Part shown: in pieces, positions 43,172 through 52,982 of the stretch
Numbering within the stretch: position 1 is the first letter of the stretch
Layout of the letters: every line of letters begins with the position of its first letter
NCBI GenBank assembly: GCA_026415985.1
Contig: JAOAGA010000003.1
Span: 1-53,443 of the forward strand
DNA from: Pseudomonadota bacterium
GTDB lineage: Bacteria > CALINM01
DNA length: 53,443 bases
Reading direction: 5' to 3'
Program-made: the position numbers and the translations under genes
Notes under the pieces: generated by a model
What the model was told of the DNA's origin: nothing
The model's database searches: none
Seen by the model: the letters and a program-made list of their open reading frames with translations, nothing else

Positions 43172-44523
43172 ATCAGTATCCTCGCTTCTGGATATTTAAT
43201 TCTTGCCTCTTTTGGCTTTTTTGACAAAGCAATTACAAAGCTTATCAGCCCTATCTTTCCGATAAACATCGTTGCCATTATAATAATTTTACCAAGAACG
43301 GTAAAGTTTGCCGATAAACTCAAAACATCGCCATTTCCGACAGAAAGACCAACCGTTGAAAAGGCAGAGATTACCTCGAAGAGGGAACGAGTAAAGGTAA
43401 CATTTTCAAGTTTGCTAATAAAAATTGCGACAAAGGTAATGTAAAGAAAAGAAAAACTAAAGATAACAAGAGCTTTATATACCTGTTCAACGTTTATCTT
43501 CCTGAAATTGAAGTTAACGGTATTGCTTCCTTTTACATAGTTTACTATTGCCAGGAAAATTACTGTTATAGTTGTAGTTTTTATACCACCGCCTGTTGAG
43601 CCCGGCGATGCACCGACAAACATAAGTGCAGACATAATACTTAGTGTTGCATCGGTAAAACCAGACAAATCTACTGTATTAAAACCAGCAGTTCTTGTGG
43701 AGATACTATGGAACAGGGCGGAAATTATTCTGTCGATCCAGTTATATTTCCATAAACCGGAGTTATTGGAATATTCAAAGATGATAATAAGCATAGCACC
43801 AAAAAAAATTAGGTATAGAGAAGAAAAGCAGGCAATAAGAGAATGATTTGATATCCTTTTAACCTCTTTTCTTAAAAAGAGATAAAAGTCATTTATAACA
43901 AAAAACCCAAGCCCGCCTATTATTATTAAAGAGGCTATGGTGACATTAACTATCAGGTTATGTTGATAGTCCAACAGATTATTGGGAAAAAGAGAAAATC
44001 CCGCATTGTTAAAGGCAGAAATAGAATGAAAAATACTGAGCTTGATTGCGGAAAATATGTTATTGCCCCTTAAAAAACCAAAAAAAAGAATTATTGCCCC
44101 TAACATCTCGATAATTATTACAAATAAAAAAACCCTTGTCAGGAACCTAATCAAACCACCCGCTCCGGGATAGTTGAGAGATTCTGCAAGAATAAGTCTG
44201 TCTTTAAAACTTATCTTCTGTCTGAAGGTTAGAAGAAAGAAGGTGGTAAAGGTCATATATCCTAAACCGCCTATATGTATGAGCAAAAGGATAATAAACT
44301 TACCGAAGGGAGTAAAATCCTTTGGAGTATTCAGAACAATTAAGCCCGTATCAGTTATAGCGGATACAGTTGTAAATAATGCGTCTAAGTAATTGATGGG
44401 TTTAGTTGTTGAAATCGGCAGGAATAAAATAACGGAACCCAAAAAGATAATTAAAAGATAGGATAATAAAATAATCCTTGGTGGTGAAGAAAATATATCA
44501 TCGATGAATTTTTTTATTACCAT
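43168..44523 (-). CDS. ktrB: Potassium transporter membrane subunit TrkH/KtrB
   Basis: A 451-residue membrane protein of the TrkH/KtrB superfamily with four pore repeats, each with its filter glycine: VSAITDTGLIVL, SISAFNNAGFSLF, SISTRTAGFNTVDL and VISAFSTVGLSVG. Between the third and fourth repeat SPGSTGGGIKTTTITV is the conserved intracellular block after helix M2. The length and N-terminus without the two extra helices favour KtrB. It carries K+ (often with Na+) into the cell, regulated by KtrA encoded directly downstream. Confidence 0.92.
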   Translation of the reverse strand: MVIKKFIDDIFSSPPRIILLSYLLIIFLGSVILFLPISTTKPINYLDALFTTVSAITDTGLIVLNTPKDFTPFGKFIILLLIHIGGLGYMTFTTFFLLTFRQKISFKDRLILAESLNYPGAGGLIRFLTRVFLFVIIIEMLGAIILFFGFLRGNNIFSAIKLSIFHSISAFNNAGFSLFPNNLLDYQHNLIVNVTIASLIIIGGLGFFVINDFYLFLRKEVKRISNHSLIACFSSLYLIFFGAMLIIIFEYSNNSGLWKYNWIDRIISALFHSISTRTAGFNTVDLSGFTDATLSIMSALMFVGASPGSTGGGIKTTTITVIFLAIVNYVKGSNTVNFNFRKINVEQVYKALVIFSFSFLYITFVAIFISKLENVTFTRSLFEVISAFSTVGLSVGNGDVLSLSANFTVLGKIIIMATMFIGKIGLISFVIALSKKPKEARIKYPEARILI

Positions 44524-44601
44524 AGCATTTTATTTTAAAACCTTTAAGTTTTTTTGCAACCGTTAATTGAAAAAAAGATAAAAATATGACAGTATAAAGA
44601 T

Positions 44602-45504
44602 ATGAAAAATATCGTTGAAGGATCTGACATAGTTAAAAATTATGGCTCCTTTCCTGCGCTGAGGGGGATAAACTTTTTTGTAAAAGAAGGAGAGATTGTA
44701 GCTTTTTTAGGGCCTAATGGTGCAGGAAAAACTACGTTGATTAAACTAATCACCTGCACCTCAAAGATAACAAGTGGCAGGCTTTCGGTTTTTGGCAAAG
44801 ATATATCAGGTAATGAAAGATTTATAAAATCCATGATAGGAGTTGTTCCACAGGATAACAATTTAGATCCCGATTTTACCGTTGAAGAGAATCTCTTTGT
44901 TTACTCAAGATATTTTTTCATGAAAAAAAATTACGCAAGAAAGATCATCGATGATTTATTAAGTTTTGTCAGTCTCAGTGATAAAAAAGATGTTAATGTT
45001 CAGGATTTATCTGGTGGGATGAAAAGGAGACTGATTATTGCAAGAAGTTTAATAAATGATCCTCAGTTAGTTATTCTTGATGAGCCGACAACAGGTCTCG
45101 ATCCTCAGGCAAGAAGACATATATGGGAGAAAATTATTGAGCTTAAGAGGATGGGAAAGACAGTAATACTTACAACCCATTATATGGAAGAGGCAGAAAG
45201 TCTTTGTGATAGAGTATATATAATGGATTTGGGAAAGATAATTCTTGAAGGAAGTCCAAAGAACCTTATAGAAAACTATTTGGGAGAAGAAACAGTTGAG
45301 ATTTTTAACTGTGAGGAGAGACTGATATCTTCTTTTCCCGGGAAGAAGACCTTTTTTAAAGACAGGGTCTACATACATCACAAAGACAAAAGGGAGATAT
45401 TAGAAAGGCTTATGGCACTTTGTAACGATGCACAATTTGTTGTAAGGCCGTCAAACTTAGAAGACCTCTTTATATATCTGACCGGAAAGGAACTAAAAGA
45501 GTAA
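44602..45504 (+). CDS. ABC transporter ATPase (ABC-2/DrrA-like)
   Basis: A 300-residue ABC ATPase: Walker A GPNGAGKTTL, signature LSGGMKRRL, Walker B LVILDEPTTGLDP, then the H-loop TTHYMEEAE. A C-terminal extension of about 80 residues follows, as in the NodI/DrrA group of drug, lipid or polysaccharide exporters. The stop overlaps the permease start by one base (TAATG). Substrate unknown. Located divergently from ktrB. Confidence 0.9.
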   Translation: MKNIVEGSDIVKNYGSFPALRGINFFVKEGEIVAFLGPNGAGKTTLIKLITCTSKITSGRLSVFGKDISGNERFIKSMIGVVPQDNNLDPDFTVEENLFVYSRYFFMKKNYARKIIDDLLSFVSLSDKKDVNVQDLSGGMKRRLIIARSLINDPQLVILDEPTTGLDPQARRHIWEKIIELKRMGKTVILTTHYMEEAESLCDRVYIMDLGKIILEGSPKNLIENYLGEETVEIFNCEERLISSFPGKKTFFKDRVYIHHKDKREILERLMALCNDAQFVVRPSNLEDLFIYLTGKELKE

Positions 45505-46262
45505 TGCTTAGATTTGGTTTTATACCTGTTTGGAAAAGAAACAGAGATGTCTTTATTAAACTTTTTTGGGTAAATTTTTTATTACCGCTTTTAGAACCGG
45601 TCTTTTATATCTTTGCCTTCGGATATGGATTAGGTGCCTTTGTGAGAGAGATAAACGGTTTTCCATATAAAGTGTTTATTACCCCTGCGATTATTTCTAT
45701 GGCGGTCTTAAACTCATCGTTTTTTTATACCACCTATTCGAGTTTTGTTAAGATGATATTCCAAAAAACATTCGATGCAATTATAGTAACACCTGTAAGT
45801 ATTGAAGATGTAGTGATAGGTGAAATTTTATGGGGGACAACAAGAGGTATTGTTAGTGGATTGATTGTAATGACACTATTTCTTATACTTGGTCTTATAA
45901 AGGTATTTCACTTTTTGGTATTTCTGCCTGTAATATTGGTTTTAAGCTTTACCTTCTCAAGTTTAGGTATGTTTTTTACCGCTACTGTAAAAAATATAGA
46001 ATCTTTTAATTTCCCTATTTTCCTATATTTCACTCCAATGATGTTTTTCTCGGGAACATTTTTTCCTTTGAGTAATATCGATGAGAAGGTAGTTTTTACT
46101 AGCAAAATTATTTTTCCTTTGTCCTTCAGTGTAGATGCTTTAAGAAGTAGTTACCTCGACTTTACCCTTGCTAAACTATTTTTGGGTTTTGTTCCTGTAA
46201 TACATGGTTTAGTGTTTTTCCTAATGTCAATAAAAATTATGTCTAAAAAACTGATAAAATAG
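45504..46262 (+). CDS. ABC-2 type permease
   Basis: A 252-residue membrane protein with about six predicted spans and the ABC2_membrane / NodJ-like pattern PLLEPVFYIFAFGYGLGAF near the N-terminus and YFTPMMFFSGTFFPLSNI in the last third. It pairs with the ATPase upstream (1-nt overlap) to form an exporter dimer. The NodJ-like motif suggests export of a lipid-linked or small hydrophobic molecule; the cargo cannot be read from sequence. Confidence 0.88.
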   Translation: MLRFGFIPVWKRNRDVFIKLFWVNFLLPLLEPVFYIFAFGYGLGAFVREINGFPYKVFITPAIISMAVLNSSFFYTTYSSFVKMIFQKTFDAIIVTPVSIEDVVIGEILWGTTRGIVSGLIVMTLFLILGLIKVFHFLVFLPVILVLSFTFSSLGMFFTATVKNIESFNFPIFLYFTPMMFFSGTFFPLSNIDEKVVFTSKIIFPLSFSVDALRSSYLDFTLAKLFLGFVPVIHGLVFFLMSIKIMSKKLIK

Positions 46263-46270
46263 GGGGATTA

Positions 46271-46972
46271 GTGAATATTTCTGATGATTTGAGAAAAACC
46301 TTATTGTTTTCAGGGCTTTCAGAGGAGGATCTGAAAGAAATTGCTAAGATAGTGATAGTTAAAGAGTATCCAAAAAAATCTATTATCTTTTCTGAAGGAG
46401 ATGAGGCAAAAGGTTTCTACATTCTCCTGTCGGGGATGGTTAAGATTTATAGAATTTCCACCGATAGCAGAGAACAAATCTTACATATTATCAACCCCGG
46501 AGAAACCTTTGCTGAAGCGGCTATTTTCATAGGAAAAAACTATCCTGCCTTTGCGGAGACCATACTGGATAGCAGGTTAGCCTATATTGACAAAAAAATT
46601 TTTTTAAAGACCCTTGAAAAAAACTCCAAGATAGCATTAAATCTGATAATAAGTTTATCGATGCTTTTAAAGAAGGTAGTTGATCTTGTTGACAATGTCT
46701 CTCTTAAAAATGTCGATGCCCGACTGGCAGAGTTCCTCATAGAGGAAGCCATAAGAAAAGGTAAAAAGATTGACGATTATATAGAGATTGAGCTAAATAT
46801 TACAAAGACTGAACTTGCCAAGAAGTTAGGGACAGTAAACGAGACCCTCTCAAGATCTTTAAGAAAGTTAAGAGAAAAAGGGATAATTGATGCTGAAAAA
46901 AATAAGGTTTACATCTTCGAGCTTGAGAAACTTCAGGAGATAAAAACCTTAGGAAGTCTTAGGATTGATTAA
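46271..46972 (+). CDS. Crp/Fnr family transcription regulator
   Basis: A 233-residue regulator with an N-terminal cyclic-nucleotide-binding-type beta barrel (about 10-120, ILLSGMVKIYRIS, ETFAEAAIF), a long dimer helix and a C-terminal winged helix (NITKTELAKKLGTVNETLSRSLRKL). The FNR iron-sulfur cysteines are absent, so it is not an oxygen-sensing Fnr. The start is GTG 46271 with GGGGG upstream, 8 nt after the permease gene, so it is co-transcribed with the exporter and may control it. The effector is unknown. Confidence 0.88.
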   Translation: MNISDDLRKTLLFSGLSEEDLKEIAKIVIVKEYPKKSIIFSEGDEAKGFYILLSGMVKIYRISTDSREQILHIINPGETFAEAAIFIGKNYPAFAETILDSRLAYIDKKIFLKTLEKNSKIALNLIISLSMLLKKVVDLVDNVSLKNVDARLAEFLIEEAIRKGKKIDDYIEIELNITKTELAKKLGTVNETLSRSLRKLREKGIIDAEKNKVYIFELEKLQEIKTLGSLRID

Positions 46973-46985
46973 ACAATAATTTTCT

Positions 46986-47013
46986 TTGACAGAATTTAAA
47001 GTAAGTTTAATAA
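46986..47013 (+). promoter_or_regulatory. Promoter of tRNA-Val
   Basis: Perfect -35 TTGACA (46986-46991) and an AT-rich -10 region (TAATAA, 47008-47013) 10 nt before the tRNA 5' end. The -10 match is weak. Confidence 0.45.
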
Positions 47014-47022
47014 TAAATAAAA

Positions 47023-47094
47023 GGGCGATTAACTCAGAGGGAGAGTGCTACCTTCACACGGTAGAAGTCACTGGTTCGAATCCAGTATCGCCCA
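47023..47094 (+). tRNA. tRNA-Val (CAC)
   Basis: A 72-nt cloverleaf: acceptor GGGCGAT/ATCGCCC, D-stem ACTC/GAGT, anticodon stem CTACC/GGTAG with loop TTCACAC (anticodon CAC), T-stem ACTGG/CCAGT with TTCGAAT loop, discriminator A. CCA is not encoded. It reads GUG codons. Confidence 0.95.
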
Positions 47095-47099
47095 TTTAA

Positions 47100-47171
47100 A
47101 GCCATCGGGGGGATTTGAACCCCCGACCTGCTGATTACGAATCAGCTGCACTGCCACTGTGCTACGATGGC
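47100..47171 (-). tRNA. tRNA-Thr (CGT)
   Basis: A 72-nt cloverleaf on the minus strand: acceptor GCCATCG/CGATGGC, D-stem GCAC/GTGC, anticodon stem GCTGA/TCAGC with loop TTCGTAA (anticodon CGT), T-stem GGGGG/CCCCC with TTCAAAT loop, discriminator U. CCA is not encoded. It reads ACG codons and faces tRNA-Val tail to tail, 5 nt apart. Confidence 0.94.
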
Positions 47172-47181
47172 ATTGCTAAAA

Positions 47182-47210
47182 ATTATATCATAAAACCTTT
47201 ATTTTTTAAA
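47182..47210 (-). promoter_or_regulatory. Promoter of tRNA-Thr
   Basis: On the minus strand TTTAAA (47210-47205), 17-nt spacer and a perfect TATAAT (47187-47182), with about 10 nt to the tRNA 5' end. AAACCTTT and AAAGGTTT (47193-47200 and 47220-47227) form an inverted repeat overlapping this region. Confidence 0.5.
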
Positions 47211-47235
47211 TTTTTTATAAAAGGTTTCTAACAAT

Positions 47236-47268
47236 AAAAAAGCCGAAGGTTAAGCCTTCGGCTTTTTC
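47236..47268 (-). terminator. Rho-independent terminator of groEL
   Basis: GCCGAAGG (47243-47250) pairs with CCTTCGGC (47256-47263) around a 5-nt loop; flanking A and T runs extend the stem and provide the U-tract on the minus strand. It lies 24 nt beyond the groEL stop. Confidence 0.92.
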
Positions 47269-47291
47269 GTAACTGAATTGTTTTGCCGATA

Positions 47292-48908
<1,617 letters not shown>

Positions 48909-48942
48909 CTATCATTCCTCCTTTCAATTTTTTAATTTTTTT

Positions 48943-49239
48943 TTATTTTTTTTCGATAATACCAAGAATATCATCTTCTCTCATAATGAGATACTCTTCG
49001 CCATCAATCTTAATCTCATTGCCTGCATATTTACCGAATATTACGATGTCGCCGACCTTAACTTCCATAGGTATCTTCTGACCATTTTCGAGTATTCTTC
49101 CGTTACCTACCGCGATTACCTCTCCTTCCTGTGGTTTTTCTTTTGCGGTATCGGGTATTATAATACCGCTTTTTGTCTTTTCTTCTTCAGGTAGTCTTTT
49201 GACAATAATTCTGTCGTGTAGTGGTCTTACTTTGCTCAT
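48943..49239 (-). CDS. groES: Co-chaperonin GroES
   Basis: A 98-residue GroES. The start at ATG 49239 ([15 protein letters not shown]) has AAAGGAGAGG upstream; an ATG at 49281 would add residues from the regulatory region and is rejected. The mobile loop [20 protein letters not shown] and the family block [15 protein letters not shown] are intact. First gene of the groESL operon, with promoter and CIRCE directly upstream. Confidence 0.96.
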   Translation of the reverse strand: MSKVRPLHDRIIVKRLPEEEKTKSGIIIPDTAKEKPQEGEVIAVGNGRILENGQKIPMEVKVGDIVIFGKYAGNEIKIDGEEYLIMREDDILGIIEKK

Positions 49240-49274
49240 AGTGCACCTCTCCTTTCTATAGTTTTTTTTGTTTG

Positions 49275-49301
49275 TTAGCACTCAAAACTTTTAAGTGCTA
49301 A
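49275..49301. promoter_or_regulatory. CIRCE element (HrcA operator)
   Basis: TTAGCACTC, nine spacer bases and AAGTGCTAA: the CIRCE inverted repeat with a single change from the consensus right arm (GAGTGCTAA). It lies just downstream of the groES -10 element, where HrcA binding blocks transcription. hrcA itself is not in the window. Confidence 0.92.
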
Positions 49302-49302
49302 T

Positions 49303-49331
49303 AAGATAATTACTCTTTAGGTTTTTGTCAA
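49303..49331 (-). promoter_or_regulatory. Sigma-70 promoter of groESL
   Basis: On the minus strand a perfect TTGACA (49331-49326), exactly 17 nt of spacer and TATCTT (49308-49303), directly abutting the CIRCE repeat. This places groESL under the vegetative sigma factor with HrcA repression. Confidence 0.8.
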
Positions 49332-49352
49332 GAGGGGGGATAAAAATTTTTT

Positions 49353-50687
49353 TTAATCTCTTAAATGTTCCTGAACTTCTATGTCTTGCCAGGTAGCACT
49401 TACAGTGCCGACAATAATAACTTTCTGATTAGTTTCTTCGTCAACAGGTTTTTGGGATAGATCATAAATTTTAGGTTTCTCCAGCTTGGTTCCGAATATG
49501 TCATAAATTACCTTGATTACCGGTTCATCGGGCGATGAAGGGTTGGGGCTTGATACTATAGCTGTTTCTCCTGTATTAAGTTTTACCAGAGTGCCCTGTG
49601 GATATATGCCAAGCATTTTTATAAAGGCCTTAAGATAGTTTGGTTCAAAACTAACCCCTGCCATTCTCGTCATAAACTCAAGGGCTTCTCTTGGCTCATG
49701 GCATCTTTGATATACCCTGTGGGTTGTCATGGCATCATAGCAGTCACAGATAGAAAGAATCATACTTGCGGGATGGAGTTTATATTCCTTTGTAACCTCC
49801 GGATAACCTGTTAGATTGTATTTCATATGATGCTCAAGGGCTACTCTTAATACAACCTCCGATACACCTTCCATTTTTTTCAGTGTTTCGTAACCAGTAA
49901 CGGGATGTTTTTTCATCTGCTCCCATTCTTCATCGGTTAGCTTATCTGGTTTTAAAACTATTTTAGGGTCAATGGAGACCTTTCCGATATCGTGAAGCAT
50001 TGCTGCAGTCCCCATCTCTCTTAACAGATCGGGCCTTATCTTTAATGTTTCCCCCAGTGCCAGTGAAAGTATTGTTACATTAACAGAGTGGTGAAAAAGA
50101 TAGTCATCATAGCTTTTTATAAGGCTTAAACCAATCATTGTCTGTTTATCTTTAAGGACCATATCAACCATTTTTCCGACAACGCTTTTTACCTCATCGG
50201 CCTTTGGAATTCTTCCCATCCTGACTTCGGAGATAACATTTTTTACCACATCTATCGCTTCTGTATAGACCTTTTCGGCAGTCTTTTTAATGTCCTCCGA
50301 TTCAATAGAATGAAAAACAATGTTTTCAGAGAACTCATCGGACAGAATCTCCTCTTTAATTAGGGCAACCTTAGTTACAAAATCTTCCCATTCCTTGAAA
50401 GTGATATTTTTTAAAATCTTCAGGTTGTCTTTGTTTTTAACCTTAAAGACATTCATTATATAATCCCACATATTTTCAGAGGGTAGGGGGATATTCTGGA
50501 CCCAGATTAGACCCTCAATTGATGATATATTCACTTCATCAGATTCTTTGAAAAAGTTTGACAGCATCTCGTAGGATCTTTTTATAGGTTGGGCTACATA
50601 AGGATGCCCCTTTGGATAAAAACTGAAGTTTTTCAGAGATGAGTTAAGTTGCTGAATAAAACTTTCGCATTCTTTTAAACTTGGCAT
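49353..50687 (-). CDS. HD-GYP domain protein with N-terminal FYPxGHP domain
   Basis: A 444-residue protein. The C-terminal HD-GYP domain (about 190-350) has MLHDIGKVSIDPKIVLKPDKL, the second metal motif HHMKYNLTGYPE and DCYDAMTTHRVYQ; such domains hydrolyse cyclic di-GMP. The N-terminal 120 residues contain FSFYPKGHPYVAQP and look like the N-terminal domain of the HEAT-repeat protein encoded just upstream. A tail of about 90 residues after the HD-GYP core has the run GTLVKLNTGETAIVSSPNP, common to this subgroup. It begins 1 nt after the HEAT gene, so they are one unit. Confidence 0.85.
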   Translation of the reverse strand: MPSLKECESFIQQLNSSLKNFSFYPKGHPYVAQPIKRSYEMLSNFFKESDEVNISSIEGLIWVQNIPLPSENMWDYIMNVFKVKNKDNLKILKNITFKEWEDFVTKVALIKEEILSDEFSENIVFHSIESEDIKKTAEKVYTEAIDVVKNVISEVRMGRIPKADEVKSVVGKMVDMVLKDKQTMIGLSLIKSYDDYLFHHSVNVTILSLALGETLKIRPDLLREMGTAAMLHDIGKVSIDPKIVLKPDKLTDEEWEQMKKHPVTGYETLKKMEGVSEVVLRVALEHHMKYNLTGYPEVTKEYKLHPASMILSICDCYDAMTTHRVYQRCHEPREALEFMTRMAGVSFEPNYLKAFIKMLGIYPQGTLVKLNTGETAIVSSPNPSSPDEPVIKVIYDIFGTKLEKPKIYDLSQKPVDEETNQKVIIVGTVSATWQDIEVQEHLRD

Positions 50688-50688
50688 A

Positions 50689-52269
50689 TCAGATCCTTAT
50701 TTTTTGTAAGGCATCGAATGCCTTTTCTCTTATCTCAATATCAGAATCTCTTATGAGTTTCTCAAGAACTTTTTCCGTATCCTGTCCTTTAATCTCAGAA
50801 AGTCCTTCTATGGCATTCAGCCTTAATATCTTATTGTTTGCTTTGTTAAAAAAGGTCTTTTTTGTAGCATAATCCTTTAAAACTTCAAAAGCCACTTTAT
50901 TACCAATCCTGCCTATAGCCAGAAGGGCTTCTTTTTTTATCGATGGATTACTATTTATACTCAACTCGTTAATTATCTCAGGAAGAGAACCTTCATCTTT
51001 TAATATTCCTAATGAAAAAATTACTAACTGCTTTACATCATCTCCTTCCTTTTTTAACATCTCTCTAAGGTATTTAAGTGATTCCCTGCCCGGTATCCGG
51101 GCTAAAGTTTTGACCAATTCTTTTCTAACCCTAACATCAGGATGATCCATGAGCTTTTTAAGATCCTGAAGGTATTTTTCCTGCCCTGCAAACCCCAGAA
51201 TGGTGAGCATATTTCTGACTACAAACCATCTCTCGTCATCTAAGTAATATATAACCCTTTCAAAGGCTTTTTCACCTAATTTTGTTATCTCGTTAATTAT
51301 AAAACGCCTTTCTTTTATATCATTAGAAGATGTAAGCCTTTCCAAGATTACATCAACCGCATTAATTCCCAACACGGAAATAATAGTGTGAATCTTGTTT
51401 AGCAGTTCATCCTTTCCCTGATTCGTAATCATTATGTCAATGAGCCTTTTAATTTTTTTCGTGTTAAGTTTGTCTCTGACGAAGGCTTCCGCCTCTTTTC
51501 TGATACCGAAAACTACTGAAGTGTCTTTTGCATCAAGGGAAAGATGGTGAAAAATGTCTATGGTAAGTTTGTCATTTTCCTCGCTTCTGTTTACAATATT
51601 GTCAATATCTTTTAAATTTTCTATATAAAGGCCAGCATTATTATTTTTCTTGATGTCTGTAAGAGCCGTTTTAATTCTTTCCCATAACTCTTCGTCAGTT
51701 TCTTTCTTTTTTTCTGTCTTGCCTGCACCCTCAAAATTTTTATTTATAACATTCAGATTGAGGTCATCCAAACTAAAGACAGGCTTTTCAGATGTTTGAT
51801 TTTCTGAAGTAATTTCAACGCCTTTTTGTGATTTAATCTCCATATGTTTTGCAAATTGTCTTTCCGATAGGGCAATATTTTCTATATTTCTGCTATCAAT
51901 AATATTTTCAAGTCCTCCCGCTGAGAATATGGTGTTCATATCCATTGTAAGGATATTGAGAAAATCATATAACTCTTCTCCTGAGACCTTGCAGTTGAAA
52001 ATTATCCTGTTTACCCTCCTTAAAAAGAGGGTTTGAAGAAACTCTCTGATTAGCGGGTTTGTCAGCGTGACCTTTGTATTCCTGACAAGAAAGTGGTCTT
52101 TGGCAATCTCAATCTCCAATCTGTCTCCGGAGCATAGGGTACCTATATCACTGGCGATTTTATTAAGGGCCTTATTAAGGGATGGATGTCCTTCGGGATA
52201 GAAAGAAATTACTTTAACTGCTTTGGCAAGGTCAAGGATAATATTCTCGAAAATGGTTATATTAAACAT
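50689..52269 (-). CDS. HEAT-repeat protein with N-terminal FYPxGHP domain
   Basis: A 526-residue cytoplasmic protein without signal peptide. The N-terminus (about 1-130) contains ISFYPEGHPSLNKALNKI and matches the N-terminal domain of the HD-GYP protein downstream. A low-complexity charged linker (about 150-190) follows, and the C-terminal 200 residues are HEAT-like helical repeats (MLTILGFAGQEKYLQDLKKLMDHPDVRVRKEL is one of them, ending KAFDALQKIRI). Such repeats bind proteins. It is the first gene of the unit with the HD-GYP protein; a joint role in c-di-GMP signalling is inferred from the shared domain and spacing. Confidence 0.72.
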   Translation of the reverse strand: MFNITIFENIILDLAKAVKVISFYPEGHPSLNKALNKIASDIGTLCSGDRLEIEIAKDHFLVRNTKVTLTNPLIREFLQTLFLRRVNRIIFNCKVSGEELYDFLNILTMDMNTIFSAGGLENIIDSRNIENIALSERQFAKHMEIKSQKGVEITSENQTSEKPVFSLDDLNLNVINKNFEGAGKTEKKKETDEELWERIKTALTDIKKNNNAGLYIENLKDIDNIVNRSEENDKLTIDIFHHLSLDAKDTSVVFGIRKEAEAFVRDKLNTKKIKRLIDIMITNQGKDELLNKIHTIISVLGINAVDVILERLTSSNDIKERRFIINEITKLGEKAFERVIYYLDDERWFVVRNMLTILGFAGQEKYLQDLKKLMDHPDVRVRKELVKTLARIPGRESLKYLREMLKKEGDDVKQLVIFSLGILKDEGSLPEIINELSINSNPSIKKEALLAIGRIGNKVAFEVLKDYATKKTFFNKANNKILRLNAIEGLSEIKGQDTEKVLEKLIRDSDIEIREKAFDALQKIRI

Positions 52270-52339
52270 AAATTATTAATTATTGAATTTAACAGAAAAA
52301 CTCAATAAGGTCAATTGTTTTAGTTACATAAAATTTTTA

Positions 52340-52368
52340 TTGCCTTGAATGCATAATTTTTGTAAAAT
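52340..52368 (+). promoter_or_regulatory. Sigma-70 promoter of rpmB
   Basis: TTGCCT (52340-52345), 17-nt spacer, TAAAAT (52363-52368), the same -10 as the alaC promoter. It leaves a leader of about 25 nt with the GAGAGGTG ribosome binding site. Confidence 0.55.
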
Positions 52369-52399
52369 AAACTTTCTAAATTTTAATGAGAGGTGTGTT

Positions 52400-52594
52400 A
52401 TGTCAAGGAACTGTGAGATATGTGGTAAGGGACCTCAGGTTGGCAACAATGTCAGCCATGCAAATAACAAGACAAAAAGGATATTTTATCCAAATTTACA
52501 GAACGTAAAGGCGCTTCTGCCCGGCGGGCAGGTGAAAAAGATTAAGGTTTGCACAACCTGCATCAAATCAGGAAAAGTTAATAAGGCGGTTTAG
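52400..52594 (+). CDS. rpmB: 50S ribosomal protein L28
   Basis: A 64-residue L28 with the family start [22 protein letters not shown] and the zinc-type cysteine pairs CEIC and CTTC, so it is the C+ form. The start is ATG 52400 with GAGAGGTG upstream; the longer frame from 52349 lies in the promoter and is rejected. It is encoded alone, without rpmG, and its last 4 bases overlap the end of ridA on the other strand. Confidence 0.95.
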   Translation: MSRNCEICGKGPQVGNNVSHANNKTKRIFYPNLQNVKALLPGGQVKKIKVCTTCIKSGKVNKAV

Positions 52595-52971
52595 TCTTTA
52601 CAGGCAACCACCTCTATTTCAATCAATGCACCTTTGGGCAGATTAGAGACCTCAACGGTTGATCTGACAGGGTAGGGTGGGTTAAAAAAGCTCTCATAAA
52701 CCTTATTCATTCCTGCAAAATCAGATATATTTTTTAAAAAAATTGTTGTTTTAATTACTTCCGCAAGTTTAAACCCTGCTTCTTCAAGGATTGCTGAAAT
52801 ATTCCTAAATACCTGAAGAGTTTGTTCTTCAATGTTTTTGCCTACTATCTCACCACTATCCTTATCTAAAGGTATCTGTCCTGACAAAAACAAGAATCTG
52901 TCGCACAAAACTGCCTGAGAGTACGGTCCGATAGGTTTTGGTGCCTTTTCCGTTAAAATCTCTTTTTTCAT
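52591..52971 (-). CDS. ridA: RidA family enamine/imine deaminase
   Basis: A 126-residue RidA (YjgF/UK114) protein. The catalytic arginine is in [23 protein letters not shown], with [10 protein letters not shown] and FLSGQIPLD as other family blocks. It clears reactive 2-aminoacrylate and related enamines produced by PLP enzymes such as threonine dehydratase. It lies 11 nt downstream of the DUF4384 gene. The gene converges with rpmB. Confidence 0.95.
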   Translation of the reverse strand: MKKEILTEKAPKPIGPYSQAVLCDRFLFLSGQIPLDKDSGEIVGKNIEEQTLQVFRNISAILEEAGFKLAEVIKTTIFLKNISDFAGMNKVYESFFNPPYPVRSTVEVSNLPKGALIEIEVVACKD

Positions 52972-52982
52972 AAAATCCCCTT

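Noticed and set aside
43124-43444. Plus-strand frame across the ktrA/ktrB junction
   Set aside because: Opposite two well-supported transporter genes and without its own ribosome binding site.
49240-49281. Longer groES start at 49281
   Set aside because: It lies in the promoter/operator region and overlaps CIRCE; the ATG at 49239 has an optimal ribosome binding site.
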